Shown here: positions 1 to 13,814 of the stretch, one piece after another
Position numbering within the stretch: position 1 is the stretch's first letter
How the letters are laid out: each line of letters starts with the position of its first letter
Assembly: GCA_947247005.1 (NCBI GenBank)
Contig: OX365960.1
Location: 18,813,533-18,877,532, forward strand
Source: Spisula solida
Lineage: Eukaryota > Mollusca > Bivalvia > Venerida > Mactridae
DNA: 64,000 nucleotides
Reading direction: 5' to 3'
The notes under the pieces: model-generated
What the model was told of the DNA's origin: nothing
What the model saw: only the letters and a program-made list of their open reading frames with translations
The model's database searches: none
Program-made: the position numbers and the translations under genes

Positions 1-1255
1 GATGTGAATATCAATTCTTTTCTTGACAGATAATGGATTTGCTTTTAACAGGAAAAAACATCTCACCGAGACGACATTGTGAACATGAAATGAGAATAAC
101 AACATATTTTTTCCAGGATTTTATCTAATTATATAACAAAACAAGAATATACAAAAATATGTTGAGATGTTTGTTTTGATATAGATATAGGCTCTAGCCC
201 ACACATGTGTAAAATCGTCGATGTGAAAATGTTAGTGTAGCTTTGCAGCCAAACAGCTGTTATTTTTGTCTCCAGTGGGTGATGTTACTTGGAAAAAGCG
301 GTATAAGAAAACAAGCTATCGTAAAACATGACACAAAAATATTGAGATGCCTGTTTTGAAAAAGATATAGCACACACTTGTCACAAAAATGTCAATGCCA
401 TTTTGTCAATCATTGTGTCTCCAAAATCTGTGCTGCTCTTCAGGGATAAATGTGTTACAAACGGTAACGAAACGCCTACCGTATACATCAGCTAATTTGG
501 CGATTTATTTCATAAGACGCAACAGAAAATGGGCAAGCAAATTGGGTTGTTATAGAGCTCGTAGGTAGAGGTAATATAGGCGTGTAAATAAAATGTCTAC
601 CATCTATTTTAAATTCATTATGATCACGGAATGTTGTATGGTCAAACAAAAATTATAAAAACAACCGAACTATAACGACACCTTCACGAATGACCTGCCC
701 CAAAAAACGGACTCCTTTTATTAATGCCATTATAACTCTGAACAAAAGTAGTTTAGGAACGTGTTGGTGCCAACATTTCAACAAAAATGAACGACATAAA
801 ACGTCATCATACATGGGCGAAAAAGTTTACATTTCTTTCCTATGGAAATTTGTTGTTATTGTTAACAGGAAGTTTGTGTTGGGCAATTGATGAAAACTGT
901 TTTCTGTTTTTTCATTAGTTGGGATTTCTAACGGATGTTATTTTATTGAAGTGAACATTTCATAACTATAATAGAAACCAAGTGACCCTACAACTTGTTT
1001 AACTTAGCTTTTGGCACCATTTTTGTCTTTTTTACTGCATGTCAGGTAAGGTGGTCAATCATATTTCCTTGAATTAGGTAACAAACATTTTGACTAATCT
1101 GCACCCCTTTCACAAGGAATTGACAACTCCTTAACACTTGGGGTACGTGGCGGGTGCCCGTGTCATGTACATGTAATACAAAAAGAGGGGATTTTAGACC
1201 CAAGCTTCTGTCTCAAACCCTAATTCCATATAATAATCACATTGACAATCATTGT
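1..1255. other. Unassigned AT-rich DNA
   Basis: No gene, RNA or clear repeat seen. AATATGTTGAGATG(T/C)(T/C)TG-like text occurs twice (about 155 and 335), suggesting an old local duplication. Confidence 0.4.
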
Positions 1256-1555
1256 ATTAAAGTATACTTCGTTACTATAACGACCGATAAGGATGCTGAA
1301 TAATTAAGTATTTTTTTATTTACCGAACGAATGAGGGTATTAATTGTTCTCGACATGTAAGTATAGCTCAAATCAAGAAATGTTGTTTTTGTCGTATAAA
1401 ATATTGTAGTGTTACAGAATTGCATTAATACTATTAATTAGACGTCTTATTGTTATCAATTTTCATCTATTATACAGCAATTACACACGAGGGAAATCAT
1501 GTTCACAACATCTGTAACATTTGATACCAGACAATACATTTACATAGAAATACTG

Positions 1556-1727
1556 ATTTTTATTATTTGCTTTCAATGAATTATGGAGATTTTTCAGTGA
1601 AAACAACAGTGCAAATAACAGTGAAATTACCACTTTGTTATTTTCACTGTTTTAGAAGCTGGTTCCATTATCATGCAGAAAAGGAAACGTAACGTCAACG
1701 GCGCCGGGGTTTAAAATATGCGTTACG
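1556..1727 (+). repeat. Repeat B, truncated copy
   Basis: GCTTTCAATGAATTATGGAG, CCACTTTGTTATTTTCACTG, GAAGCTGGTTCCATTATCAT and AACGTAACGTCAACGGCGCC match the copies at 18.2 and 46.1 kb. Inserted in family A copy 1. Confidence 0.8.
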
Positions 1728-1817
1728 TCATCGAGACCATCCTTGAATGTAATGTTGTCTTTATCAGTGGTGTTTTTTTATTTTGACTAAGTGAGCATAA
1801 AAAATATTATTGACATA

Positions 1818-2699
1818 CACTAAGAGGCACTTATAACTGTGCACTTACACAAATCTAACTATCTCAGTATTAAGTGTGTATATTTTGTTGAAATTTGCAG
1901 CAAATGTAGTTAAAAGATGTGTGATAATGTCTAAGAATATTTCATTTCATAACAAACAATATTTAGGAAACGCCAGCACATAATTTAGCGTTACATAAAA
2001 TTGCGAAGTCACAAAATCTGCTCTGGCTTAAAACGCACAGTTTTCCAACAAATAAGAACGCGTATTCTTGAGAGTTTAGGCTATGCAATGTGGTCGCATT
2101 GGCGTCACCTTTGATGGGCAATCTCCGTGACAGTTGATCGAACCATAACATGCCTTTCTTATCAACATACGTTGAAATCCGACCAGTCATTGCAGAAAAA
2201 TGACGTTGACTTTTTTTTAACAATGAATGAACAGATAGACAGGTAAAACATGGCTCAAACACCTGTAGGAAGGTTAATGATGTAAACGCGTACTTTTGCT
2301 TATTGGAAAGCCAATAATAATTAAATTCAAACAGTTACTTTGTGCAACATTGAAAATCCAGTGTTGATAAACCCGACGTCACGGCGTCAATTTAGACAAA
2401 CATTGATGTTTGTGTTTTTTTAGGAACATCGATGTTTGTGTTTTTTTAGGATAACAGGTCATGAATTTAATGGAAATGACCATGTTTTATTTTATTTCCC
2501 GCTGTTTCATCATTTTCTCGTGCAATTCGTTAAATTGCTATTTTCACAGTCCAATGGACAATATTCATTGAACCGTAAGATAAAAATATCGGATGCGCGT
2601 CGACTGACACCCAAATACACTAAATTTCGTTCAAAAATATTAACAAACAAAAAAGTTATTAGAAATTGAAAACTGCACAGTTATAAGTGCCTCTTAGTG
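1818..2699. mobile_element. TA-flanked MITE, 882 bp, perfect 26-bp inverted repeats
   Basis: CACTAAGAGGCACTTATAAC and the following six bases at 1818-1843 are exactly mirrored at 2674-2699. A TA stands outside each end. Flanking sequence on both sides resembles continuous family A sequence, which supports insertion into it. The two small open frames inside have no recognisable domain. Confidence 0.75.
2396..2450 (+). repeat. 26-bp direct duplication
   Basis: AACATTGATGTTTGTGTTTT and AACATCGATGTTTGTGTTTT lie side by side, differing at one base. Confidence 0.8.
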
Positions 2700-3839
2700 T
2701 ATATTCACATAATCATTATGCACTTGATGATAAAGTGTAATATGTTCATAGCAGCTAATCCACGAACTCTGACCAAATATGGTAAAATTATAGTGTCTAT
2801 TTATTTCAGTATCAATCCTACTTAAATGACCAACCAGTTTGGGTTACGAAACATATACCGTCTGAACACAATCATTAACTTCCCGACTCCAACACAATTA
2901 AAATGGTATTCGAAACAAGGAGGTATTCAGCTTTAAACCATATACTTGGTTTGCAGCATATTAGGGTAAAACGCAGAACCACTGGTTAATTCGACGTAAT
3001 GTTTTATATAAACGACATACATTTTATATTGGTGAACATCGAAGCAAACGTAAATGCAATTGAATCTTACGATTATTCAGTTTTGTTGAGCACATGACGA
3101 CAATGTGTTCGCCTACTATGTAATCAACAGAACATAATACAATTATCTTTGTGTAATTGGTAGACACAGATTCGTTATAATTACAAACAAAACAATTCTA
3201 AGAACATTGTACTATCGATTCAAGACCGATATAACATCTCATGTCACCAAAATACAAAATGTATCTCAAGGTTTTATGCATTTAATATGATATAACAAAA
3301 CATGGTGTGGAATAATTTCTAAGAACACTCATCAAGTTTAAAGTCATGTCACGAACATTCATAAACCAGTGTCTACCGTAGGAAAGTAAATTATACATAA
3401 GGTTGATAGACATTGAGTTTGAGAGATTAAATTACCATATAAATGACTTCTAAGCGCGACTATTTGAAGATGCTTAGATATTTATAGTGCAAATTCATAA
3501 AATGTTTTAAGTAACACGATATGAACGCATAATTCTCTCATCTGTGGATGTCAAAACACATCAATAAACTAAACGCTTGCTACAGCCTTTGTTATAAATA
3601 TGTTGAGTCCCCATAAACTTTGCATACTCACTTTTATGACGAATGTTACAAACACGAAGGTAGATTGATTTTCTATCATGCAGGTATATGATAATAGTAG
3701 TGTTTCAACAACACAGGCTTTACGCAAACACAGTGTATCATAAAAGTACGTAGAGTTTTTTTCGGCAGCATTTCTCAAACAAGTTGACTTCCAAAAATGA
3801 CTAAAGTACATTGATCTTTATATGGTTAGCAACGCGGTT

Positions 3840-5680
3840 AAAGGAGTTGATTTATATCAGATTGACAACTTGCAAACCTGTATTTGACCTCTTTGATGTT
3901 AGTCGAAGATCAGTTCGCAACCATCTTGCGATAAGTACAATGTAAGTGATAATGTTCTATTTGCTTTTACGACTGCATACGATAAATAATGGGTTCATGA
4001 CTTGGGGAAAGTATTGGTAATTGCTAGCTGAAGGACGAACGCACAATATAGATACGCTACGGTTTTATTTGCCGAGGTACATAGCGATCATGTACCTGAC
4101 TTAAACGTCTTTCATGCATTCACCCCGGCAACTAAGGTTCCGCCACTTGTAAATAATATTTCTTTGAACATAGAACGCTGATCGCTTGCTCGAACTGTTT
4201 TGATGTCATTTATGTAAGCACTGTCTTAATCACCCGGCAAAGCGCTGAATGATACTTTCGGGGATTCTATCTAGCTATTGTTCGCGATAATGCGACAGAA
4301 TATATTCTCGAAGGACCAATTATAGACATGATTTAAAGCTGTGTGCGCATTTTCAATACCACAGATGGCTAACAAATGTGAGGTAAGACTAATTTCTTCA
4401 TTAGGCTTTCTTATCGTTCAGTCTTTTATTTTAATTTTCAAAGTCGTGTAAATAAAGTATACAAAGCTGCCTGATGATCATTTAGCGCTTTACAAACTGC
4501 GGACTGTATGATAATGTCTCGAAGCAAGTCGGAAGATGCATCATAATCAGCTACTAGTATAATGTTATGCGTTGACAGTTCATTATTGGGTCTTGATCTA
4601 AGAACTTGAAAACGGCCACGAATTCAGTTAATTTGTTTCCACTGTCTTAAAGATGTTCATAACGTACGCATCATATAAATGCTTCGATCGGGTATAAAGG
4701 AAGTTGATTTATGTTGCTTTAGGCAAATAAAGGAAGATAAGCACACGTATAATGTTTGATTAATATGCCAAGAAAATATCTACTCATTATAGATTAGCTC
4801 TCTGCGTATGAATTACTAACCAGCAAACCGCAGGCCAATGATACGCTTTTGGTAGAGTAGACGGTCGTCCGGCTGATTTTGGTTTGATTAATGAACCTAC
4901 CTTGGCTTCGGTTGTATTTAACACATATAAAGAAGTCACCAGTTGCTGCAAGTTGATAATAAATTCCAAGAAAATAAGATAAGTGAACTCGCCGTCAACG
5001 TCATGTCGTAGATTTGCATCATCCTACCGTGACACCATGTCATCGTACCGTGCTAAAGTGTATTTTTATTGTTCTATCGTATCTTTGTATCGTCCTATCA
5101 TGGCTCACATCCTACTTCGGTAAAATGTACCGGAACATAAAACATTTTCAACGCAAGGAAGAAACAATGCACCTTATGAAGCGCATATTATTAAGAACAA
5201 AAAACATGTCAATCATTTTATTCTTTTGAACAATACAAATGACAAGGTTTTTGTCAGAAAGCCTACTGTTACAATGTATGGAGAAAAACTGAAATCACAC
5301 AAACGAACCAGTTGAACCATTATCATGGTTATGCTGGTTGTGGGGATTGATGATAAGTCAACTGATTTCCACAAATCCAAACCATATTTGTTTGACAATT
5401 GATGAATCGCTGGCAAAGACCCTCTTGGACAATCAACATGAATACTATTGGTTGCAGGATGCTCATCGTTGACAATTTATGGAAAGTGAACTAACATTTA
5501 TAACACACCGTTTATTCTGTCGAATACTAAATATGAGTGTATGTATCATAAATTTCAAGAAGAACGTCTATGCAAATTGATAAATTGTGAACTGACAATC
5601 ACAAATACACATGTACAAAATTTGGTTCGATGTAGTCAAACAACAGTAACCATTAGTTTCATACAACCTAACATTAAGCA
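3840..5680. other. Unassigned AT-rich DNA
   Basis: Only short open frames without recognisable domains or coding-like composition. Confidence 0.4.
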
Positions 5681-6100
5681 ATACTATTTCGAACTCTACT
5701 GACGTCGGTAAGTGAGAAGTATACACTCTACCAATGGAGTGGGTTTCAAATTATATAGAAGTATCGGCTGGTAACGATTGTGCACTACTGAGGTTACGTA
5801 ATGATAATTATGTAAATGCGTTATTTTCTGACATTTATCACAATGTTCCATTAGTGATCTAGACTCAAGGTCACAAATCTAATCGGAAATTGCGCCATGT
5901 ACCGCCTGCACAATATGTCTGTCCACTAGACTAAGTGTCTAGACAGTTAATATACACGTAATACGTTTATGTAGGATGCATTAATGTGGGATCAGAAAAT
6001 ATTAAACAGTTACAAATGTTATAGTGAATGTAAATACAAGATTAAAACCTGATTAGTCACCGGTCAGACACTGCTCTCCTAATTCGTCTTTATATTGAGG
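5680..6100 (+). repeat. Dispersed repeat family D, copy 1
   Basis: CAATGGAGTGGGTTTCAAAT, TTTTCTGACATTTATCACAA, TAATCGGAAATTGCG and GTGTCTAGACAGTTAATA have ordered counterparts at 13.4-13.8 kb. Confidence 0.65.
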
Positions 6101-6109
6101 CTAATAATA

Positions 6110-8585
6110 GTTCTTCCGACAAGCAGACTCATCCTTATACTAAACAATCACCACAATTAATTTCTATCTAATTCCACCAGGTCAGTACTGACACGTGTAT
6201 TAATATTGACAACCCTCACATTGTCTATCATCAGGTATAGATAAATGATAATTCCTCTTGGTATTGGCCATCTATACATAAATGGTACATTGTATCAACA
6301 CCTCGATTCCTGTCACAATAGTCAGGGTTATAACTCTGACACTAACGGTAGTTAACGTGCGTCCTGATAGGGCCATATTGACCGAATTCATAGTGAAGGA
6401 TATTGAATAATTCCGAAGTTAGTTAAAGATAGTAAACATTCGAACAGTGAAGACAGCGCTCAACTGAAACAGCCGAGCACAGAAAACATACAAACAACAC
6501 AAACCACAATTACCCGGCACAATACCCAACGCACAATTGCTCGAGAAGATGAACTTAACCGCTGAAAGTCCAAGTCACAGCTGTCAAAGAAACCGATTTC
6601 CACATGTGTGACACGTATCATATAGCATTATATAGAGGATTTCGCATGAGTGCTCATTACATACGAGTTTTATTAAACGAGTGGACACAATGGTATGACA
6701 CGAGGCTTTGCTGAGTGTCATATTATTTTTGTCGACGAGTGCAAGAGCACGAATGCAAGATTCTATTTATCACATAACCGTAAAAATACACATTATTGTT
6801 CAAAAGGATAATGTACGCTGCATATGTTTCAGCCAAAAATCAATGCATGGGTTGGCTAACGTCACGTCAAGCTAATTTAAATATTTATTGCACAGTCTGG
6901 GAGTGCCGAACGATATTTACTGCACGGCTTTACGGCACGCCTGGACCGCAGGTTATGTGATAATTCAACTTTATGGTTTCATTAAGTTGTGTTTTTTATC
7001 TTCAACAATAGGTTATTTACCAGACTGGACTATTTGTTTCCTTTTTGATAATTGCACAAAAGCATTGAATCAATATATAATTCAATAAACCAGGTAGTAA
7101 ATGTCCATACTTGCAAAATTGTAACCATTAGACAATGGTCATTATATTTTAAGTGTGATTCCAATTTATCATTGACGCAACTAAATGTTACAATGACATT
7201 TGTGCAATCTTCCATTATCGTATCAGAATTCACCTGCTGCAATAATGACATTCAAGTTTGACACCGTTATTCCTAGAAAACGAGTATTGATAGTTTTCCG
7301 TTATGCCTTTAAAGCAATTTAAAAGTTGTGCTTGATAAAAAGTTAACGTTGGAGCCTTTAGAATCAAGTCCATATAACTTTTGAAATCATTGTTGACGTA
7401 TTAATTTCCCGTTTTACGAACCTTTTTCAGTTTGAACTTCCTCGTTTAAGTTTGCATGTACGAAACATTGATAACGTGTTACTTGACAAGGTTTAGGTGT
7501 AGTGCAATGTAAGACTGAATAAGGGTTGAACGGCGCCACACTTTGATTTCATTAATCAAACAAGAGACATACATAGTTATCCGACATCCGCGTCAAATAG
7601 AAACAACAAACAAACTAGAGGGCATTTCCTGGCAGACAGAGCAAACATCGTTTATAATAGTCCGATCCACAATCGCCACTACCCATATGAAAGCTACTAT
7701 TTTATACAGACACATTTCAGTTCATCTAAACTGATATCATTTATGCAATTTACCGAGAGGTCTACAAAGTTGACTTTAAAATTACTGGCAAAATACCACT
7801 TTCACAATTATTGTAGCACGATTGACCTTAGTTCGTTTAGTCTTCTGAATGGTAGAAAAAAAGTGCGAGTAGGTTATTTACAAACTAAATAAGCACAGCA
7901 TGTATCTCGTTTCTTTTGAAGCATCGGTGTGATTACGATGAGCGTAAACCACTTCTAATACATTTCATTCATTTACTATTCGCCTCAATAACAATACGAG
8001 CTATCAAGAGTTGATGACTAAAACAATGTGTAAAAAGTGACAAGTAATCAGTGTTCGTTCTACATTTAAAGGGTTATGGATGTATTTTTTGCAGTGGTGA
8101 ATAAATGGAATACTTAATGACAATATTTATTTCTGATTTAAGGCCACCGACCCATGCAGCATTTATACAATATGAGCCAGGCTCTGCGATTTTCACCCTT
8201 ATCACAATTTTTTTCGATTTTTATATTATCACATTTTCTGATAATTCCATCCATCCTGATCACAGAATGTCAAAACCAAACATGCAGTGTATATTATGAC
8301 TCTTTGTGAGCCACTTTATTGACACTGTTGGTAGAGTGTAAAGCATTCAATCAACATATTTGGGGTTGATTGATTCCTGTTATAGGGTGGTTGTGATCGT
8401 ATGTGGTAGTTGCTATGGACATCTCCATATGGAGACGTCACCATTTACTTGCGCTGGTCGTTCAACGAACTGGCGTCATGCTAATAGAAATAATGTACTT
8501 TGAAAAAACCAAAATCATAACTGTATACAAAGTATATGTTTCCTTAACTACATAAGAACACAAATGAATATACTACTACATCATA
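6110..8585. other. Unassigned AT-rich DNA
   Basis: Short open frames only. No splice-supported exon and no known domain seen. Confidence 0.4.
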
Positions 8586-8589
8586 TAAC

Positions 8590-8920
8590 ATACAAAGGCG
8601 TACCTGTCATAACTGTACGCAAGACCGTAAAGAGATCACAGTAAATGTGTTTTTCGTGTCTTGATTTTTTGTAATTATTTCTTTAAATAATAATTTTCAA
8701 GATGTTAACACGAAGAATATGATTTCGCTAGACCATATATTTTTAATAATGAAAAATATAAAAGCCATGTTGAGAATGTCAACTTACAAAATACATATAT
8801 AACTGCCATCAAATTATAAAAAACCGTACAAAGGTGACCGTTAATGCGTTTTTGTCGTGTCTAGATTGTTTCTTTAATAACTAGTGTTCCTGAAAGTTAC
8901 ACGAAATCGTGGTCGTAAAC
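8590..8920 (+). repeat. Diverged tandem duplication, about 225-bp period
   Basis: GTACGCAAGACCGTAAAGAG, then GTTTTTCGTGTCTTGATT, then GTTAACACGAAG, is echoed by CCGTACAAAGGTGACCGTTA, GTTTTTGTCGTGTCTAGATT and GTTACACGAAATCG. Confidence 0.5.
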
Positions 8921-9103
8921 AAACGATGCATGTACTAGTACTGTGACATATGTAATTATTAGTCTTTCGCGAATAATATCATTCAAGTATGTATACCATG
9001 TATCTCTGGGTTAATAGAATAGGGTCGTACGTGCAACTTACATACATATTCGAAATCTGCATCTCAATGCGTATCTTGACCATACTGAAGTAGCAAATGC
9101 TTG

Positions 9104-9397
9104 TTATGCCCCCCTATCGATAGATGGGGAGGCATATAGTGATTCACCTGTCCGTCCGTTCGTCCGTTCGTCCGTTCGTCTGTTCGTCCGTTCGTCCGTT
9201 CGTCCGTCCGTCCTGGTTAACCCTAATTGACCGTTTCTTCTAGCATTAATACGGCTTGCTACAAAGCTTTCATACTTGCATGGATGTTGTGTATGAACAC
9301 TCTCCACACGCCAGTATCACCTAACCCCATTTTGACCTTCACCTTGACCTAATTTTGGACTTAGACTTTATGGACAAGGCTTCCACAGGGGGCATAA
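9104..9397. mobile_element. Small element with GTCCGTTC repeats and short inverted ends
   Basis: TTATGCCCCC at 9104-9113 is mirrored by GGGGGCATAA at 9388-9397. Inside is an 8-base GTCCGTTC tandem run (about 9150-9213), then TGACCTTCACCTTGACCTAA. I know such elements with GTCCGTCC cores from mollusc genomes. The minus-strand frame rich in RTDE repeats (9104-9307) is a by-product. Confidence 0.6.
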
Positions 9398-10069
9398 GCG
9401 TTTATTGAACGCAGTCTTGTTTTTCAAGTAAAATACCTTTCAAACAGATTTATTTTCTCTTCTAAGGCAGTGGAAGGCTTGCTTGACATGTAATATTGTT
9501 CGGTATGATACAATAAATACATGTATCATATGCCTGCGTGTGTTATTCGCATCGGGTGGCATTCTGCCCTCAGATTGACATTATCAGTGTCACACACGCT
9601 GGGATATGCTATTTATGTAATAGCGCTGTACTACTTGCGTATGTAAAGTCTCGTCCAGTTGATATGTTGTGAAACACATGCACGATACATTAATCTTACT
9701 TCGGTCTTCAGTTTGTGACAACTGGGAATTGAGCCTTCGGTGTTTTGACAGCTTAAACTTAGGCCTTTCAGAGGTTAAAATCATTTTTTCGTTTAGTTAT
9801 GAGCTGGTCATTGTGCCGTGTAATTGTGGTATGTGATGTTTTATGTGTTCTGTGTTCGACTGGTTGAGTTGAGTGCTTCCTTCCATGTCGTTATTTTGGT
9901 GTTTTTTTCAGAGTATTTTGCGCGATAAACGTGAGTATGAATCCGTTTTGGAGTCTTTACATTTGTTACTGCAAAGGCAAAAGTAAGCGTTTAGTTGTTT
10001 ATTTATAGGTTTTGGTATCTATAGACAAGGCAATACCCGTCTGAATCGTGGAAATTAAAATAATCTAAG

Positions 10070-13000
10070 AATTTACCAGAAACAAAATCTTAGGATCTTC
10101 AATTTGTCACGGTTAGAAGCCATTTATATGATACAAATATAATTACATCGCTCAAGCAATACATATATCCATCTTAGGTATAATTTACTTTCCTTTTGGT
10201 AGACAATGGTTTATAAATGTGCGTGCCTTACTTCGAAGCTTCATGATAGTTCTTAGAAACTGCATTTATTTCTCACTATGTTTTATTCTGTAATCATGTT
10301 GAATGCTTTAATCTTCAGAAATGTTTTGTCTTGCTGACAAGAAAATCTATGTCTGGCCAGAGACGATAGATGGCGTCTATAGTCTCTGGTCTGTCTGGAA
10401 AATATAATTCCTAGAACTACACACCGGACTATAGTCATGTACTTTATATACCCGATATTCCATTATTTGTCTTGCAATACGTGTAATAGGTTGTAAGTAC
10501 CAACCCAAAAATATTTTCCTAGACGCCTCAGTTCAGAATACAACTTTAGAATAGCAACGTGATTTAAGTAAATGTATTAGGATGCATGTACTTGTCAATT
10601 GTGTTTCCTGATAATTTAACGAGTCTTGGGGATATGGATGGTTCGTTCTATGTCCGACTCTTGCGTGGATGGCTAGTCACTGCCGTCGTTTCTGTGTGAC
10701 TTTGGATTGTCTGTGCGCTCCAGTATATAACTATAACTCATTTTCTGTGGATAACATAATTGTCGAGCAAAAACTGTGGTCCTCAGATGTGCCGAATGGA
10801 GATGGCTAATTGCAATATTCAACTGTATTAATTGCAGCTCCGATGATGACTAATGTGTTGTTTATGTAAATGGTACGTGGTCTTACTAGTGTTACTTGGT
10901 GTCGTAACTAAGCTAACTGGATCTTCAGTAGTCTAGCTTAAACTGTATTTAATTTCAATAGTCCTACAAAATAAGTTTTTGTTTTAATTCTATGATTCGT
11001 GTCTACGAACTGTTTGGACACACCTCGTATATACAATAATACTAACATGGAATAACAAGTTTGTTTAAAAAACTGATATGAATTCCTCTCCAGGTTATTG
11101 TTTAAAGTCAGTTACACTAGATAACAAATTGTTTCTAATACTAGTTCAATATTTTTATATTTGGAATCGGGAAGATAATTTGCTGATAAAGTATGTTTCT
11201 TATGAGGAAAAACTGTTTGATCATTTAAATAGGGATGATACTAAAAAAAGATGACACTAAGTATTCTTCTTAATTTTTAAATTGTTTGGTGCGAGTCCGT
11301 TGACTGGTTGCTATAAAAGATTAGGTTTATCCTTTTAATTGATGAAACCCAAACGTGTGTAAGTGAACATAATTTTTTTTTATGATATAATCATTGTTGT
11401 ATGTCCACTCAGAGACAATACAACTCCATTGACAAAAAACAGCACATTATTTTTAAGAATGGTCTACACAAAACTCAATCCATTTTTCTTGCAACATGTA
11501 GTTACAATGTACACCAATGCAAATGGAATTATGATTAGAAATCAGTAAACATATGTTAGTGTAACGCTACTGTCTGGTATTAAATGCCAAAGATAGAGCG
11601 AGCATGGTTTCCATCCTATGTACTAGCTGTATGATTGAAGAGAATATATCACGATAATAATAGCGGTCACGCTATTGTGTGATACGTTTCACACATTTTC
11701 CACGACAACAAACAGCAATTTCTTTATTATAATTAGTGTTGTACACGATGTGTCATTTATAAAAGTACAATAGAGTACGTGATTTCCTTCCAAAATTATT
11801 ATTTTTATCAACAAACCACCATCATATATTGTCTCCGTAGCTCAGTGGTTAGCGCGCTTGTCGTCTAATCTGGCGACCCCGGTTCAAATACGGCTTATAA
11901 TGCAAACATATATTGGTCATCCATATATACATGCCATGTTTCAGCAGAAAGCTGACTGGCAAATAAAGGCTATGCTCGGTGCAAGAACCACCACCACAAT
12001 CACCATCGTCATCTGAACATTTGGGTTCTGTTTAATCAAAGCACTCACGGAAACAGTAAACTTACGTCCAAAATTAAATTCTTCATAATTATTTATCAAC
12101 TACATATTGTGGTAAATGGGGTTGCAATATTCACAGTGATTCGGTCAATGAACTCATATAAAACCATACCAGTCTCAAATTTGTTGTTGAAGCAATAAAA
12201 GGAATTTAAATGTGAGCGTTAGTTTAAGAATTCCGTAAATGCTTTAATAAAACAGTACCCTGCTTTTCTCATTTACATATTTCCAGCATCATTTCTTTTT
12301 GGCCTGTATACTATAATAGTATCGTGCATTATTTGATAAGTGCTTGTGTCATTAGACATGAACATACAATGTAATGTGTATGCTAATTAAACAATTATGT
12401 ACATACAACACAAGTCCAAATCAATTTAGTCATCTATGTTTCATCTATATTGGCCTGCCGTCGGGTATATTTGGAGTGGCCGTGTCCTTATCAAATTTCT
12501 CAATGACTTCCTCGGCCTGATTAATCAATTATATATGAAGATAGTCATTAAATCAAAATATCTTTACGTTTTTCATTGCCACTCGTTTGTTTCGTCGAAT
12601 GTTATCATCATTTCAAATACACCCACTCGTACAGACTATGATGTTGTATAATATGCAATTTTAAGACTTTCGACTCTTGACGAATCATGACACAATTGTT
12701 AATACAGCAATATAATATAAACTCGCTGACTTTCTATAATCCCGAGAGAAATCAACATTTGTATCCAAATTGTCTGTCTCTAACTGATTACTTAATATCG
12801 CATTCCAACAGGCGATGTTATCGATGTATATCAGCAAACCGTATCGTGTAATATAGTGCAATTGTACTCCTGTCCACGAAATGACAACTGAAACAATGCA
12901 TCGTACGCATGGCGCTGGCACGATGTGTGTCTGAATACAGAATTTTTGCATTATAATCACTTCAGTTTGAAGAAAACAAAAATGTGTTGGCACAATGTTT

Positions 13001-13130
13001 TGCCTATTTACGTACGTATTATAATATTCTCGCTGATTTGATAGGGCTATAAATACAACAGTCAGTACACTGTAGAGACTTTCCCATCTATTAGAAAGGA
13101 AACAAAATACATGTAACAACATAACTAATT
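10070..13130 (-). repeat. Dispersed repeat family A, copy 4 (inverted)
   Basis: On the minus strand it has the same order of blocks as copy 2: GACATTTCGTGGACAG-like (12870-12900), CAAGAGTCGAAAGTCTT (12665-12682), ACTCCAAATATACCCG (12460-12476) and AAAGTAAATTATACCTAAG (10170-10190). A 145-codon minus-strand open frame (12685-13122) coincides with the part conserved in copies 2 and 3, a possible coding relic. A SINE (11831-11998) is inserted. Confidence 0.65.
11831..11998 (+). mobile_element. tRNA-derived SINE, best preserved copy
   Basis: The head has a polymerase III A box (TAGCTCAGTGGTTAGCGCG) and B box (GGTTCAAATAC) at tRNA-like spacing. It is followed by the family-specific tail TTTCAGCAGAAAGCTGACTG and AATAAAGGCTATGCTCGG. 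The tail and the lack of a 3' acceptor stem argue for a SINE, not a tRNA gene. It sits inside the inverted copy of repeat family A, so it inserted later. Confidence 0.85.
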
Positions 13131-13389
13131 AATTTTAGTTTAAACAGTATTTATTCAACAAATATTTTACAACATGTGTATAATAAATTATAATTGTTAA
13201 AGGATTGGGAAACAAGCTTTGAAACTTATATTAATCCCTCTCCCGAATTATTTTTGTATTAGCAATTGTTTTACAATGTGTAAATATATTTGCTTCCATC
13301 AAATACGAAATTTAATCTGCTTTTTACCATTACAAAAAAATGATCTGATTAGATTGCATAAAACTAACCATTAGTTTTCTGCCGACATA

Positions 13390-13810
13390 ATGTTAATAGG
13401 CAACGTTTCAAACACCATTGACGAAGGTCACAGGGAAATATGAACTTGGCCGATGGAGTGGGCTTCAAACTATACATATGGGTCGGCAATTTACGACCCT
13501 GTAATTGCGTGCGTGATTTTCTGACATTTATCATACTGTTTAACTAACGATCCAGACTCAATATCACAAATCTGCAAATCTAAAACTGAATCGGAAATTG
13601 CAACCAGTACTTCCTACACAATTTGTTTGTCAGCAAATGTCTAGACAGTACATAAAACACGTGGGATGTATAATGTAGTCTCAAATAATCTGAAACGGTT
13701 GCAACAATGAGACAAATCAGACAATGCAAAGACAGTGAAACCTTAATGCTAGTAATTTAGTAATAAGATCATCTTTCGCGTACCTGAAAACTGGTCTCCT
13801 AATTGTGAGT
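13390..13810 (+). repeat. Dispersed repeat family D, copy 2
   Basis: CGATGGAGTGGGCTTCAAAC, TTTTCTGACATTTATCATAC, GAATCGGAAATTGCA, ATGTCTAGACAGTACATA and CTGGTCTCCTAATTG align with 5.7-6.1 kb in the same order. Confidence 0.65.
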
Positions 13811-13814
13811 TACT

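Larger units (their letters stand above)
1260..3830 (+). repeat. Dispersed repeat family A, copy 1
   Basis: Shares ordered blocks with copies 2-4: a segment with AGACGTCTTATTG and GGGAAATCATG (1430-1530), the ACCATCC block (about 1735), and the downstream block with AAAGTAAATTATAC, CATATAAATG and AATAAACTAAACGCTTGC (3340-3640). It is interrupted by repeat B (about 1556-1727) and the 882-bp MITE. No intact coding sequence. Confidence 0.7.

Noticed and set aside
9104..9307. Minus-strand frame with RTDE repeats
   Set aside because: Translation of the GTCCGTTC tandem run in a small repeat element.
11831..11900. tRNA gene
   Set aside because: A and B boxes are present, but there is no paired acceptor stem and the sequence continues into a tail shared with three other loci, so it is a SINE head.
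12685..13122. 145-codon minus-strand open frame as a gene
   Set aside because: No recognised domain, and it lies within a dispersed repeat whose other copies are broken in this part. Kept only as a possible relic.
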